Shown: positions 32,089 through 44,937, counted from the stretch's first letter. The stretch: DNA of 64,000 bases from Adiantum capillus-veneris (GCA_014529385.2 CM043953.1:112808549-112872548), one strand, 5' to 3'. The notes: generated by a model not told the origin, from the sequence alone. Made by a program: numbers and translations.

Positions 32089-34875
32089 TTGAGGGGAAAC
32101 TCATTGTTGCTCAATGATTACTATTTGGAGAGCTTGCTAACTCCATCTTGCCATTTTCAATCACTACCTGCTCTTATTGAAAGTGATTGTGGCCTAACAA
32201 AAGTCTTATTGCAACCACAGTGGGATTTTGAAGGTCATCAATATTTCTTAATAGATGGATCTTTGTCGAGCTTGTTTGAGTTGTTTCATTTAGACACATT
32301 TATACAGGTATCTGACAGTGAGAAAGAAAATGATAAAGAGATATCTGAAGAGGTTTTAAGCACTGTGCATCTTGAAAGTAGCGGTGACGATATAGGACAG
32401 CTCAAAACTCAGTCAATTGTCTCATTTGGATTCAACCAAATCCAGGGGCAAAAACGTTAAAGGATCTATTAACATTATGTGGAGCTCCTTTGCAAGTTGT
32501 TGAACTTCCACAACATTATGATGAAAATTTGTGCTTTGAGTTGCTTGAAACTCAGGATAAAACAAAACGAATGTGAGGGATGGAACAACGCTTTGATGGT
32601 CACTTATGGACGCACCCATCTGTTACAACCATGGTGATAGCATGCATAGATCGTCTAAGCCATTGTTTGGGATGCATGCAATGCAATTATTCAACATGTC
32701 CTCATTATATTAAAGAAAAAGAATTTAATAGTAGAGATTTTCATGGATATTTGGACAGACAGGTCAAGAAGGACTACCTTGCAATGGAAGAGAAAACAAC
32801 AATAACTTGTCATTATTGTCAGAAGGTTGTTACTTGTGTTGCTGCTTGTCCTTGAAAAATCTATTATGTTTTGCCCAGAGATGGTACAATGTCGCAACTG
32901 GCAATGCATGTTGGTAAACATTGTCATAATGTTAAGGCAGGAACTTCTTGGGCTATTATTTCAAGAGTGCGCAAATTGGTAGGTGTAGTACTAAAAATTG
33001 AAAAGGGTGGCCCAAGAAAAATTCAAATGTTGGTGGCACAACAACTCCTGCTTAACTCCTTGATTGGTGGGGAAGCTGAAGTTACATCTGATGGACAATT
33101 CAATGATTTTTTGGAAGAAATGATGCCACTTGTTCAAACCAAAGGGTATTAGAAACTCATTTTGTTCCTTGAATTTGTTAATTTTTAACTATTATTGATT
33201 TAACTTTCTTGGGATGCATCATGTAGGTTTTCTTCAATTGTTTCAAAGAAGAGGAAGAGTGAAGGTGTTTTTATTAGGGATGGATATGATACTATTTTAT
33301 TGTTTCTGCATGTTTCCTTTTTTTCATGGGAGTAGATTTCCTAGACAGGGCGAAGACGATGACAAGTGATTCTTATTTAAAATGTCCACTAAGGGACCAG
33401 GTTCTGGGATTGATCTAGTAAATCAGATGAAAAGAACTAGAACTGGTGACTTAATAAATGCGTGGGTGCATTTTGATTTTACCCATAGAATAGATGGATG
33501 GGCAACAATGTGATGTCCGTTTATGATCCAAGGTAATCTTTAAATATTTAAATATATCATATTTTTTTCATCATTAAATATGAGAAGGTATGTGTGAAAA
33601 TATTTATGTTGAATATCTTGCAGCATACAATCCCTGCAGATAAATGCTATATGTGAAACTAAAGAGGAGGATGCAAAGACTCAAGTTATTATTTGGGAGA
33701 ACCTTAATTCAAAAATGGAAAAGTACGAACATGGTGTAGCTGACTTTGCAGGTTTTATGTCTGATGAGGCTGGTGAAAATTGGAATGCTATTCAAATAGT
33801 CTTCAATGGCGGGCCAGATAATATCATGGAGGGATGTGAACGATCATGCCTATTTCATTGGGAGCAGAGTCTGCACAAATATGCTAAAAGTGTATACCTC
33901 AACATCTAACAAATCAACACATTGATATGTGTGAAGAATGGAGAGCTTGTAAGACCATTGTGCTTGCATCTCAAAATGTGCTTTCATTTCAAAAATGGTG
34001 GAGATAGCATCTATCTACAGAGAGCATCACAAGAGTGAGCATGTGGTTTAAATGGTGGGAGCAGCGAATTTCACACTAGGAAGGAATTGGAATATATGTA
34101 AGTACCTTTATGAAAATTTTCAAAGAAAGTGTTTTGGAATAGTAGGGAGAAAAATTTGTGACAATCTCTTGCATAGTCGCTCTATTGGTCTTGTTGCTCC
34201 ATGTATATGGTCCGAAAGAATGTTCAAGGGTAAAAAAATTTGAGCAATGGTTATGGTTTTGTAATCATGATATTTTGCATACTCGATAAATCAAAAGACA
34301 AGTCAAAGATTTATCTCCTGCTCCGAATGTTTTGCCAGTAGCAAGAGGGAAAAATATCTCCACACAGGAACTTGCAACAATGCATTAGAGTGGATCTAGG
34401 ACAGAGAATGCAATGGTAAATACGCAACCTCCGGTTGGCAACTGCAAAGAAGGTGGTGGCAGCTTGGGAAAGAAAAAGTGGAGGCATGGAATTTCTAAAG
34501 AGGCCATGAAGAAATTGGAAGCATGTAATAATATGACAATTATATTTTTGGATGAAGTGAAAACATCTCAAGAGCGTGTAGTTTTTTGAGTTCTCACTGA
34601 AAATAGTTATGAGATTCATATAAAAAGGAGTCCAACATGCACGCATCTAGATTTTCAAAAGTGAGAGAAGACACAAAAATCCTTTTTGGCATGCAAACAT
34701 ATGTACTATGTGTACACGAAAGTGCTCGGACTTGAACCTAAGGAGCACATGATTATTCATCAACCAACTCTCTCACCAATGGACATCGCCTTTATTCTTG
34801 GACAACCATCCCTCTCACCAATGGACATGGACTTTATTCTTGGACAACCAAGGAGGATTTCTCCCCCCATTTAAT
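32089..34875 (+). pseudogene. MULE-type transposase relic with SWIM-like C-terminus, multi-exon
   Basis: The N-terminal blocks (32089-32460; 32580-32855) contain two Cys-rich motifs, CMQCNYSTCPHY and CHYCQKVV. The block 32871-33152 has a conserved-looking LAMHVGKHCHNV. An intron-like gap ends ATGTAG before 33226. The MULE core follows in decayed form: GSGIDLVNQMKRTRTGDLIN and FDFTHRIDGW near 33400-33500. After another TTGCAG junction (about 33622) comes VADFAGFMSDEAGENWNAIQ, then ERSCLFHWEQSLHKYAK (33715-33909). The last block, 34686-34875, reads ACKHMYYVYTKVLGLE, the SWIM zinc-finger end. Stops and frameshifts abound. A 42-bp tandem duplication (34769-34852) repeats the SPMD-FILGQP segment. 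Confidence 0.7.
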
Positions 34876-35583
34876 TACTGTTGGTTTGGTATGCATATTT
34901 CACTAAACTAGATAATTGCTCTATGATATTAAAGTGTTTTTTGCATTTATTTTAGTTATTTCAGTTGTGATTATTTATCTTTAAAAAAATTTATTTATGC
35001 AGCACAAGATTTCAAATTTCAAGAAAAAGATAGAAGCAACTTGCAAGCTATTTGGGAGAAAATTACTTGCCTTTTAGAGTGACCATTACATATATGGAAT
35101 CTATGACTTTTTTGCACTCTAATTGTGGTCCTATCCTGTGGTAGTTAAATGAATGTACTTACATCCTCAAACTTACGTTGTTTCAAAAAGCTCAAGCTTG
35201 GAGAAAATAGTATTGTCACTATTTGGCATGATTTTTGACTTTATCGCATGATGTGGACTTATTTGACTTTGATGACATGTGCTGCGAACATATTTGACTC
35301 TGATGGCATGAGTTGTGGAATGGTGATTTTTTTGGTTTACATTTTCACGTCGTTATGCCCTCTCTCTCTCTCTGCATAGTGATGTATAACTCTATAATTT
35401 TACTTTGTCTCTCTAAAGTTTTAGAAGAGAAGTCACTCTCTCTCAAGGATTTATAATATCTTCTTCCAATGGTAACGCGCATAGATACTATCTCTGTAGA
35501 ATTTATACTTTCTCTCTCCGTCAACCACACATATATGGAGTAATATGATGATTAAAAATTACATTAAATAGATACTTTATGCT
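34876..35583. other. Non-coding spacer
   Basis: AT-rich with CTCTCTCT clusters at 35360-35530; nothing recognised. Confidence 0.5.
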
Positions 35584-36480
35584 ATGACACATGTTTCGTT
35601 AAAAAAACTCAAAAGATTGCTGAAATTGTCAAAAAAACTTGAAATGAAAAACTTTAAAATCTTAAATCCCCTTCGGGAAGAGCTGATCCAAGTGATTGAG
35701 AATATACTGGGGATAACATGTTCAAACCACATGATACTGAAATTACAAGAGGCTTTAGGGTTGAGAAATTTGCAGGCACATTTAAGATAAGGCCTTGGAA
35801 AAATCCATGCTACCCTTAGTACAAATATATAACCTTGCATTAGACAAACACTTAGAATGGTCAATAAAGTTAAGGTTGAAGGGTGTCTTGATGACTTCCC
35901 CTTTGTCCAAGAACTACCTTCCTTTCAAAAATTTGAGTCTACAATCCTTTACCGTGGAAGTTGTGAGGCTAGCAAGATATACCCAAGTTTCACTAAGGAT
36001 AGGTGCTAAAAAGGCTGTGTTGAGGAGGATCCAAATCTGATGGCCCATACCAAAAGACTACACTACAATTTGTTTAACAGGTAAAAAAGGAAAAACTTTA
36101 GACACCTTGGAACCATCTTTAAAAGGTTAGAGTCATTGAGGGAGCAAAGATTGTTTTGAAATTCAACTCAATGCAAAGCAAAATCATTTGAATGGAATTC
36201 TAAACGCTATGTACACTATACACATGTCCCTAGGGGCTCATATATGGATTTTGTCCCCGTACTCCTCTTGTAATTCTATTATGAGGGCATATACTTTGAA
36301 TTTGTCAAAAAATCATCGTAATCAAATGAGAAAATTCAATGAAATTCACAAAACATCGCCCTCTAATATTCATAATATTAGGTCTGCATTTAGAATGCCT
36401 CCCCCCCTCCTATTTGGAGTCCTCCTTGATGACAGGGTATCATCAAGGGTATGTGTTGTGCTTGGGAAATAAAAAAATGT
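35584..36480 (+). pseudogene. Decayed coding-like stretch, family unknown
   Basis: Pieces in shifting frames read like protein (ELIQVIENILGI, ALGLRNLQAHL, then FQKFESTILYRGSCEASKIYPSF, HTKRLHYNLFNR and GTIFKRLESLREQRLF), with stops between. Codon content is richer than the surrounding spacer, but I cannot name a family. It may be a gene fragment or an old element ORF. Confidence 0.25.
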
Positions 36481-36829
36481 GCCTATGCAAGCCTTGTAAT
36501 GTAGCCCTATTATACATACACAGTCAATGCATGGAAAAAAATTATGTTGTGCAAGATGTGGGTATAAGAAATTTTCTTATTGGCATTTGCTGAAAAGGCT
36601 TTCTATTCTAAGCAATGTGATGATCTTTGAATTGAAGCTTGTAGAGAGATTTTGACTTCCTCTTTGCTTGCCTCTGGTTGTTTTGATTCTGAGCTTTTCA
36701 TGTTCATTCACTTCGTCTCATGATCTGTAAGCCTTGGTAGCATGCAACAGTGAGATGAAGTGAGCGACCTTATCTCTTTTAATTGTATTGTAACCGTAGG
36801 AGAAACTGAAATAATTCAAGCGATGGGGG
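36481..36829. other. Spacer before the gag-only retroelement
   Basis: No coding signal seen. Confidence 0.5.
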
Positions 36830-39150
36830 TGCGGGTGCAACCAAAGTTGGTCCAAGCTAGAAAGTGGTCGATGCCAAGCAAAGGATATAGGCAAGTGCGG
36901 TGCAAAAGGTTGGGATAGGTACCAAGATCCTGGGCAGGCAAAGGATAGCGGAAGTGTATGCTCCATGCGGTTTTTTAGGCCAAAAGAGCTAAAAGGGTGG
37001 TCTAATTGGGATAGCAAGTGAAGGTGTTTAAAATGTCAAGTTAGTGCTCTAGAATGTGGTGTTCAGTGTGCTCTAGAAGCTAGTCCAAACGGCTCGTCAA
37101 ACAGAGCCCTGGTGCTCAAGATAATGAAGTGCAAAAGTAGAGTGTGTAGCAGATCCCCGACGGATATGGCAGCTGGGGACAGGTGGCCCAGGCAGATGTC
37201 AGTGGATACATGTGTAGCGCTCAAGTTATGGAGCATGCACGTCTTCTTGAATTACAAATCGGAGCTCTGTATAGCAGGTTATGGCCATCAGAAGATTTCC
37301 TGAGGACCGAGTTTGAGCCCACTTGACCGCATAGGGAGATGTGCCATCTGGAATCTTTCCAAGGTTCTCGATAATAGTGGGCATCATGTGGAGCTAACAC
37401 AAATCAACAGCTCATCAATCGGGTTCTTGGTTAGCAAGATACAGCAGGATGAAGTCGGGAGCTAGTGTTAATGAAGAGATTGACAGATGTTTTCTGCCTT
37501 TTTTGTGGCCTCGGATAGCAAACTCAAAAGGGTCCAAAGGCGGTGAAATTTCTATGGTCCAGGACCGGCATAGTGAAGATTCTACACAACTTGGTGGTTC
37601 GAGCTTCCGACCATCGACCAAAATATGGGGACCGGGAGAAGAAGGGAACAAAAGGTTAAAATGGAGGGTTTTTTTCAAATTTTGGAGGCCATCCAAAGGG
37701 GAGGCGCCCTAGCTATTGCCATGTGGCGAGCGAAAGGTCCCATATGGGAAGCTAAGGAAAGGAAGCGAAGGATATATGACCCAGAGCATGCCACCTTCGT
37801 AAGCATGAAAAGAGGACGACGGCTCCGTTGGCTATGAGGTTTAATGGCGGGGCCTGCGGCTTTGCACGGCGGTGCGCGAGGCGTTTTTGGCCGACAAGGG
37901 GGTGCGCTAGGCGCTCACGCCCGCGTGAGGAGAGAGGAGGAAGCAGTGCTGCTTTCCCGCAGAGTGCTGACATGGTAGTACACCGCTAGGGTTTTTGATG
38001 GCAAGGGAGGAACGCATTAGCGACGTCACTAATGCCTCCTTCATGCATGGAAAGGAGGGTTCCCGCTGTAGTGGCAGTGAGCAGAAGAAAGGGGAGGTGC
38101 AACCCGATTCGAGCCCAGTCAAAATCCAAGGGGGGGAACCCACTGAGGTCAAGCGGGAGGCAGTCCCCATAGAGAAAGAGAGAGAGGACCCGAGGAGCAC
38201 CATATGGGCCGAACAAGGGCAAGCCAAGAGCAAGGTCAAAGGTACGCGGGCCACCCCAAGGCTGGGGACCAAAGGGGTGAAAGAGGAGAGATAAATGGAG
38301 GGAGGGAAGGCAGATGTGAACCGACAGAGATGGTCAAGGGGTAAAAAATAGGTGCAGGGCAAGATAGTCCCCCCCAAAGTGGTAAAAAATAAAGGAAAAG
38401 TATATAAAAAAAAAGTACCATGGGGCAATAGCGACGTCGCTATTGCCCCCCCCCCCCCCCCCCCCCGCCCCAAGTACAAAGAGAGAAAGAGAGATCATAA
38501 GGAAAAAACAAAGCGGCTATCCCTTCCAAAAGATGCCAAATTAATGTGCCAGATGGGCCAATTAAAGTGTAAACTCCAAAATTAAAGGCCCTCCCTCTAA
38601 AGACCAAATTTTAGTCAAATTAAGGGCTTTTCTCTTGGCTTTTTGGGCCGTTTGAATCCTGCAAAGTGGAGCTCTCTGACAGAGGAGTGTGCCTGTCAAA
38701 GCCTTTTGTATTTTGCTTATGAAAATGTCCATGGTGAGGGCGGTGTGAGCTTGTATACGTGGCTTTTGAAGTACAATTGAGCCTCTGTTGTCCCGTCTCG
38801 TTGTTGTTTCCCCTTACTCCTTTCTCTTTCTCCTACTCTAGTGTTTCCCGTCGGTGCCGACAGTGTGGATGTGTGTGCCCCCCCCTCGGACTGACGGTAT
38901 TTTGTGTGAGAGAGTGAGATTGAGTGGCTGTGAGCGTGTGTAAGGGTGGAGACAGACCGTGGAAGCACGCGTGTGTTGTGTGGTGGATTTGTGGAGCATG
39001 TGAGTAGTGTAAATTGAGCAAGCGGTGGTCTGCTAGTGTAAAGAGTTTTTTGAAGGTGTTTTCCGAGAGGATAGGGGTGTTGTGGATACCCTGAGCTATA
39101 GAGAGGCCCTTGTGTTTGTGCCGGGCGTGCTCCCCCATTCCCCCTCTCCA
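36830..39150 (+). repeat. 5' LTR of the gag-only element
   Basis: Homologous to 41201-43584 along its whole length: CTAGAAAGTGG near the start, CGGCTCGTCAAACGGAGCC in the middle, CATTCCCCCTCTCCA at the end. The start is placed at TGCGGGTGCA by comparison with the 3' copy, and the exact base is uncertain. Contains a poly-C tract (38446-38466) and two GACGTC-centred palindromes. Confidence 0.8.
38014..38449. repeat. Two GACGTC-centred palindromes in the 5' LTR
   Basis: 38422-38449 is a perfect 28-bp palindrome: GGGGCAATAGCGAC followed by its reverse complement, abutting poly-C. 38014-38035 (GCATTAGCGAC / GTCACTAATGC) is palindromic with one mismatched pair. Both centre on GACGTC, the core of bZIP-type sites. 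The 3' LTR keeps the same pair with changes (42441-42462 and 42848-42875). Confidence 0.8.
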
Positions 39151-39153
39151 TCT

Positions 39154-39173
39154 TTTGGTGCCCCCACTGAGAA
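39154..39173 (+). promoter_or_regulatory. Primer-binding-site-like sequence after the 5' LTR
   Basis: TTTTGGTGCCCCCACTGAG lies four bases after the LTR end. It resembles, imperfectly, the TTTGGCGCCGTTGTC type of site seen after LTRs of several plant Ty3 elements. Assignment to a particular tRNA is not secure. Confidence 0.4.
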
Positions 39174-39229
39174 GTATGCTGATGCTCCTAGTTGAAGTCA
39201 AAGAGCAGTGATTTTGGTGATGCCAAAGG

Positions 39230-40651
39230 TACGACCTTTGAAGAGAAGGTGCTGCTAGTGATGGCTTGGGAGGGATTTCCCATTTTTAGTGGGTTGAAGA
39301 TGCGGAAACCTGGCGTCAAGATTATGGATTGTTCGTGTTGGAAAGTAGTTTATCGAGAGAAGATAGTGCATTACAGGTGTTCCCGCTCCTGGTTCGTGGT
39401 AAAGCAAGGCTATGGTTCGATAGCCTTGGTGAAGAAGAAAAAGTAGATTGTGAAGCCCTGGAGGTGGCTTTTTGAAGCAGATTCATAGTGGATGTGCAGC
39501 TGGATGAAGTAAAGCATAAGCTGGACAATTTGAAGCAAAGCTTGGAGGGTGATTTTCAAGCATTCGAGTGGGAATTCGAAGCCCTTTGGGGGAAATTGAT
39601 CAAGGTAACTGCTACAAAAAATGCCAATTTCTTGAAATTGAGTAAATTCATGGACTGCCTGCATGAGGAAGTGCAAGATAAGGTGGAGATAGATGGCCCA
39701 ATGTCATATGAGGAGGCTGTAGCTCTAGCAAAAGGGCGGACCAAAACTTTTTTGAATAAGTGCGAGGCTAGGCAGGTTTTGTAAAGTGCAATAGTGCCAA
39801 GGCAATGTAATGCAGTGGTAGATGAGCCGTAGGTGGTGCAAAAGGAAGTGCAAGTGCGGGAGGAGCCAAGGGTTCTTTGGCTACAGAGAGACAGGATGGT
39901 TCCTATGCTGAAGATGCCAGTTAGAGCGGTTCCAATGGTGAAAGAAGTGCAAATGGTTCCAAAATGGACAAATAATGTGCTTCCGAGTTCAAGTGAAGCT
40001 GTTAAAGCTCCATTGAAGTGTGATAAAGAGCAAAAAGTGAGGTTTGCAGACAAGGTCGAAGTGATGGAGCTAGAGGAGATTCCTTAGCTTGAAATAGAAG
40101 AGGAGACTGGGTCGAGTGATGGTAGTTCTATGGACGCAGACACTAGCTGGGAGACCGAGTCATCCCAATCTAGGTATGATGAGTTTGACCTCTTACATGT
40201 GAGTGGAGAAGAAGTGAGTGTGTACAAGGAGCAACATGAGGTGCAATCCTAGGTGCATAGTGAAGAACAAATGGAGCAGTTTAGGCCCACAGGTGATGAT
40301 GTGCAGGTAAAGCTGATGTGCAGTGCCATGCTAATGGCCATGTTGATGAAGGTAGCAGTAGAGTATGCCAGGGTAGTACAACAGGTACAAAGTTTTACCA
40401 AAAGGATTAGAGGAGTTGTGCTTATGGAAGAGGATGAGGGTGATGCGATAGAGAACGAGTTTCTCTCTTCCTTGGCAAAACTTGATGATGCAGCGGTAGA
40501 AGAGCAGGTAGTTGCAACTGACAAGCAAGCGGCACTTATTGACCTTCAAGGTCCAATTGAAGAGGAGGAGCTCGTCGATGTTGGAATTGAGTGCATGGCA
40601 GGTGATAAGGGCATAACAGAGTCAAATATAGAGGTGCTTCCTATGCACTGA
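39230..40651 (+). pseudogene. Gag-like ORF of the gag-only element
   Basis: A gag core is visible in shifting frames: FPIFSG, EDAETWRQDYG, then GKARLWFDSLGEEEKVDCEA followed by LEVAFLKQI. It continues in the frame from 39488 (LEGDFQAFEWEFEALWGKL, FMDCLHEEVQDKVEIDGP, YEEAVALAKGRT). The same frame continues to the stop at 40651, with four stops inside, through a basic/hydrophobic part and a long acidic tail (EEDEGDAIENEF, GPIEEEELVDVGIE). There is no zinc knuckle and no protease DSG motif. It would form the particle coat of the element if intact. Confidence 0.6.
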
Positions 40652-41200
40652 GTGCTGATGCGGATTCCAAGGCGGTGTCCAAGCTTTCTAAGGAGGTTTG
40701 TGAGTGGTGGTTGAAAGGAATGGTGATAAAGGAAGTTGTGTAGTATGTTGTTGAGCAGGTGTAGGATTTGCTACATGAGAATCTAGCTTTACATGGATGG
40801 GAGGGTGGGTCAGGTATTTCGAGAGTGTTGGCTGAGCACAAGGGTGCTCTATTTGGTGTTCTTTAAAGTGCTATGTTGCGAGTGGGCAGTTTGCCAAGTG
40901 CTTGGGGTGGTGGAAGTATGATGCTGGCAGTTTGGCTATGCAGTTGGATATGTGCCTTGGTGTGGCACTATGCAAAGTTGTTGCAGGTGAATGGAAGAGA
41001 CCAGTGCAAGGTGTTTGACCCAAGAGGTTGATGACACGTAAAGCAGGGGGTTGGGCAAAGACAGCGGGTTATAGGTGCCAGTTTTGTACATATGCTAGGT
41101 GGTTTTGCAATGTACAGAGAGTTTGTTTTTGGTGTGCAAATTTTTAGTGCAGTAAGCCTATGTGTGGTTGAACATAAATGTTCAATGAGGGGGTGGGAAA

Positions 41201-43584
41201 TGATGGTGCATCAAAAGTTGGTCTGATCTAGAAAGTGGTGGATGCCAAGCAAAGGCTGGAGGCAAGTGCGATGCAGAAGGCTGGGGCAGGTATCAAGATC
41301 CTGGGCAGCCAAAGGATAGGGTAAGTGTATGCTCCATGCGGTTTTTAGGGCCAAAAGAGCTAAAAGGGTGGTCTAATTGGGATAGCAAGCGAAGGTGTTC
41401 AAAATGTTGAGTTAGTGCTCTGGAATGTGGTGTTCACTGTGCTCTAGAAGCTAGTCTAGACGGCTCGTCAAACGGAGCCGCCCGGTGCTCAAGATACTGA
41501 AGTGAAAAGGTAGAGTGTGTAGCAGATCCCTGATAGATAGGGCAACTAGGGACAGGTGGCCCACGTAGGTGTCGGTGGATACATGTGTAGTGTTGGAGTT
41601 ATGGAGCATGCTAGTCTTCTCGGATTACGAATCTGAGCTCTGGATAGCAAGTTATGGCCCCATCAAAAGATTTCCCGGGGGCCGAGTCTGAGCCCACTTG
41701 ACCGCATAGGGAGATGTGCCATCTGGCTTATTTCTTGCCTTTCCAAGTTTCTTGGTAATAGTGTGCATCATTTGGAGCTAGCACAAATCGACAGCTCGTC
41801 AATCGGGTTTTTGGTCAACAAGATACAACAGGACGAAGTCGGGAGCTAGTGTTAAGAAGAGATTGAAATATGTTTTCTGCCTTTTTTGCGGCCTCGGATA
41901 GCAAGCTCAAAAGGGTCCGAAGGCGGTGAGATTTCTATGGTTTGGGACTGGCATGATGAAGATTCAGCACAGCTTGGCGGTTCAAGCTTCTGAACATCGA
42001 GCAAAATATAGGGACCGGGAGAAGGAAGGCACAAAACGTTTTTTTAAAGTTAAACTGGAGGGTTTTTTTGAAACCTTGGTGGCCATCCAAAGGGGAGGCG
42101 CCCCATCTACTGCCACATGGCGAGAGAAAGGTCCCATATGGGAAGCTAAGGAAAGGAAGCGAAGGGTATATGACCCAGAGCATGCCACCTTCATAAGCAT
42201 CAAAAGAGGACGAAGGCTCCGTTGGCTGTGAGGTTTAATGGCGGGGTTGCTTGCGGCTCTGCACGGCGGTGCGGAAGGCGTTTTTGGCCGAAGAGGGGCG
42301 GCACCATGCGCTTGCTCCCACATGAGGAGAGAGGAGGAGGCCGTGTTGCCGTCCCACAGAGTGATGATGTGGCAATCGGCCGTTAGGGGTTCGGTCCCGA
42401 GCGCATGTTGGCGCCCAATTTTTTATGGCAAGGGAGGAAGGCATTAGCGACGTCGCTAAAGCCTCCTCAATGCATGGAAAGAAGGGTTTCCACAGTAGTG
42501 GCAGTGAGCAGAAGAAAGGGGAGGTGCAACCCGATTCGAGCCCAATCAAAAGCCAAGTGGGGGAACCCACGGTGGTCAAGTGGGAGGCAGTCCCCATAGA
42601 GAAAGAGAGAGAGGACCCGAGGAGCGCCATATGGGCCGAACAAGGGCAAGCCAAGAGCAAGGTCAAAGGTAAGCGGGCCTCCCAAAGGCTGGACCAAAGG
42701 GGTGAAAGAGGAGAGAGAAATGGGGGGAGGGAAGGCAGATGTGAACCGACAGAGATGGTCAAGGGGTAAAAAAGAGGTGCAAGGCAAGAGACCCCCTCCA
42801 AAGGGGTAAAAAATAAAGGAAAAGTATAAAAAAATAAAAAGTACCAAGGGGCAATAGCGACATTGCTATTGCCCCCCCCCCCAAGTACAAAGAGAGAAAG
42901 AGAGAGCAGAAGGAAAAAACAAAGTGGGTACCCCTTCCAAAGATGCCAAATCAAGGTGCTAGATGGGCCAATTAAAGTGTAGATTCCAAAACTAAAGGCC
43001 CCCCCTTCTAAAGATCAAATTTTAGTCAAATTAAGGGCTTTTTTCCTGGCTTTTTGGGTCGTTTGAAGCCTGCAAAGTGGAGCTCTCTGACATAGGAGTG
43101 TGCATGTCCAAGCCCTTTGTATTTTCCGTGTGAAAATGGCCATGGTGATGGCAGTGTGAGCCTGTATACGTGTTTTGTGAAGTACAATTGATCCTCTGTT
43201 GTCCCATCTCGTTGTTGTTTCCACTTCCCCTCTTCTCTTTCTCCTACTCTGGTGTTTCCCATCGGTGCCGGCAGTGTGGATGTGTGTGCCTCCCCCCTCC
43301 CCCCCCCCCCCCCCCCCCCCCAAACCGGCGGTGTTTTGTGTGAGAGAGTGAGATTGAGTGGCTGTGAGCGTGTGTAAGGGTGGAGAGAAACCGTGGCAGC
43401 AGGTGTGCGTTGTGTGATGGATTTGTGGAGCATGTGAGCAATGTAAATTGAGGAGGCGGTAGTCTACAAGTGTAAAGAGTTTTTTGAAGGTGTTTTCCAA
43501 GAGGATAGGGGTGATGTGGATACCCTGAGCTATAGAGAGGCCCTTCTGTTTGTTCTGGGCGTGTTCCCCCATTCCCCCTCTCCA
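41201..43584 (+). repeat. 3' LTR of the gag-only element
   Basis: Direct copy of 36830-39150, with a longer poly-C tract (about 43302-43320), a shorter one (42872-42882) and several small indels. It begins TGATGGTGCA right after the polypurine tract and ends CTCTCCA. Confidence 0.8.
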
Positions 43585-43599
43585 ACGGTGCACTGACAA

Positions 43600-44789
43600 T
43601 AGTTTTATTATTTTCCTTTGTGACTCAATTCTTCATTACTATTGGTATTTTTGTTGATACTGGTCGTTTGGAAACCCATACTTGTCCCTGATTTGTTTGT
43701 GTTTGAAGAGACTTCTTTGGGATCCACCTTGTCTTTGTGTGAGTCTTCAATGTTCTTACTTCAACCCTGGTATGCTTGGTTGACAATGGGATTCAGAATT
43801 TGGTAGTTGATACTTTACTTGTTTTGGAATCCAAATAAACTCTTCACCTCTTTGTCCTTGAATCAACTTCATTAGAACCCAAATACGATATACGAAATCT
43901 TGTAGCTTTGTTGGACTTTAGTTCACCCATCTTTGTACTTGCATCAGTTTCCATTTTCTCTGTCTCTAGATTCTCAACAACTTCCTTTTGAGCTTGCGCT
44001 CTTGTAGCTACATGAACTGGTATGGAGTTTTCATTTTTTGAGATATTGGGTATCTGAACGATTCCTGAGAAATTTTTTGTGATCTTTATTCAACTTTGTT
44101 TGAGTTTTTTGGATAGTCGGGTATTAAGTGAAGGATGCCACAATCAATATAGTTGGCATTTACTTGAGTGATCTTCGTCCCGGGAAATTGTTTAACCAAG
44201 TGCTTGTCATGGCTTTTGTGAAAATCTAACTTTGGTTGAGGAGCTCCTTCTTGCATTTCCTCTTGGTTGTAAACATACTCTGACCTAGCTAAACCTCTAT
44301 TCACAATGAACCGCAATATCTTTTTGTCCATCTCATACCTTCTTTCTTCAGGTCAAAGCGCAGCAGGTGGAGGTTGTATCGGCCTCACCACTCCTCATCT
44401 TTTATCGCTTCGAAGGGAAGTACCCACTTTGGTGGTTAATACATTGTAATTGGTACTAGTGCTTGTTTATCATACCTTAATCCATATCATACCTTCTTTC
44501 TTGATGTCAAAATTCAGGAGATGGAGGTTGTATTGGCATTACCACTCCATGTGTTTCCCTCATCTTTTGTCTCTTCAAAGGGAAGTACCCTCTTTGGTGG
44601 TTATAATAGATTATAGTTGATACTAGCACTTGTTTATTAGATGGTTCAATCATCTGTGTGTATCTCATGTCTACAAGAATTCTAGCACCTAGCAGCGGAG
44701 GTTGTTGTCCTAAGATAGGTTATGGTCTTGAAACTCCTACTCGAACTTCAGCATTCCCAGAAACTTATCTAGGTGGAGTAGGTGCTACT
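43600..44789 (-). pseudogene. Ty3 gag-spacer region, downstream part (interrupted by the 12.4-kb transposon)
   Basis: Reading the minus strand from 44789 down, one frame gives APTPPR, then EVRVGVSRP, QPPLLGARILVDMRYTQM, VSTIIYYNHQRGYFPLKRQ, and MPIQPPPPEF. A second, 154-bp-shifted copy of the same segment (44337-44640) leads into MDKKILRFIVNRGLARSEYV and HLVKQFPGTKITQVNANYID (44331-44086). The repeated Pro-rich PIQPPP segment comes from a tandem duplication. Together with 57240-58582 this forms the first part of a Ty3-like polyprotein. The part after 44086 is degraded. Confidence 0.55.
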
Positions 44790-44814
44790 GGGTGGATGCA
44801 TGAATAGGTGGACC
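44790..44814. repeat. Left terminal inverted repeat, 25 bp
   Basis: GGGTGGATGCATGAATAGG then TGGACC; pairs with 57211-57235 at 24 of 25 positions. Confidence 0.9.
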
Positions 44815-44937
44815 AAAAACCTTGTCCCGGACAGAGGTTTTATAACCGATACATAAAACCATCTCTATTAGTTCAATTCGATATATTATTTTGAAGAGAT
44901 TTTTAATTAAATATAGAATTTCCACAGTTTTTTGTTA

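Larger units (their letters stand above)
36830..43584 (+). mobile_element. Gag-only LTR retrotransposon (LARD/TR-GAG type), 6.75 kb
   Basis: Two long direct repeats (36830-39150 and 41201-43584) flank a 2-kb internal region with a gag-like protein but no protease, RT or integrase. The 3' repeat follows a polypurine tract (GAGGGGGTGGGAAA, 41187-41200). The 5' repeat is followed by a primer-site-like sequence. The LTRs are clearly diverged and differ by several indels, so the copy is old. No target duplication could be recognised. Such elements depend on enzymes from related full elements. Confidence 0.85.

Noticed and set aside
35584-36480. Possible host gene
   Set aside because: Protein-like pieces exist but no conserved motif or splice pattern could be established, so it is listed only as a low-confidence coding relic.
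37907-38479. 190-codon minus-strand ORF inside the 5' LTR, with a 239-codon counterpart in the 3' LTR (42235-42954)
   Set aside because: Pro/Leu/Ser-rich translation of the antisense strand of a GC-rich LTR. The two copies are not kept as the same protein and no motifs appear, so I take them as chance open frames.
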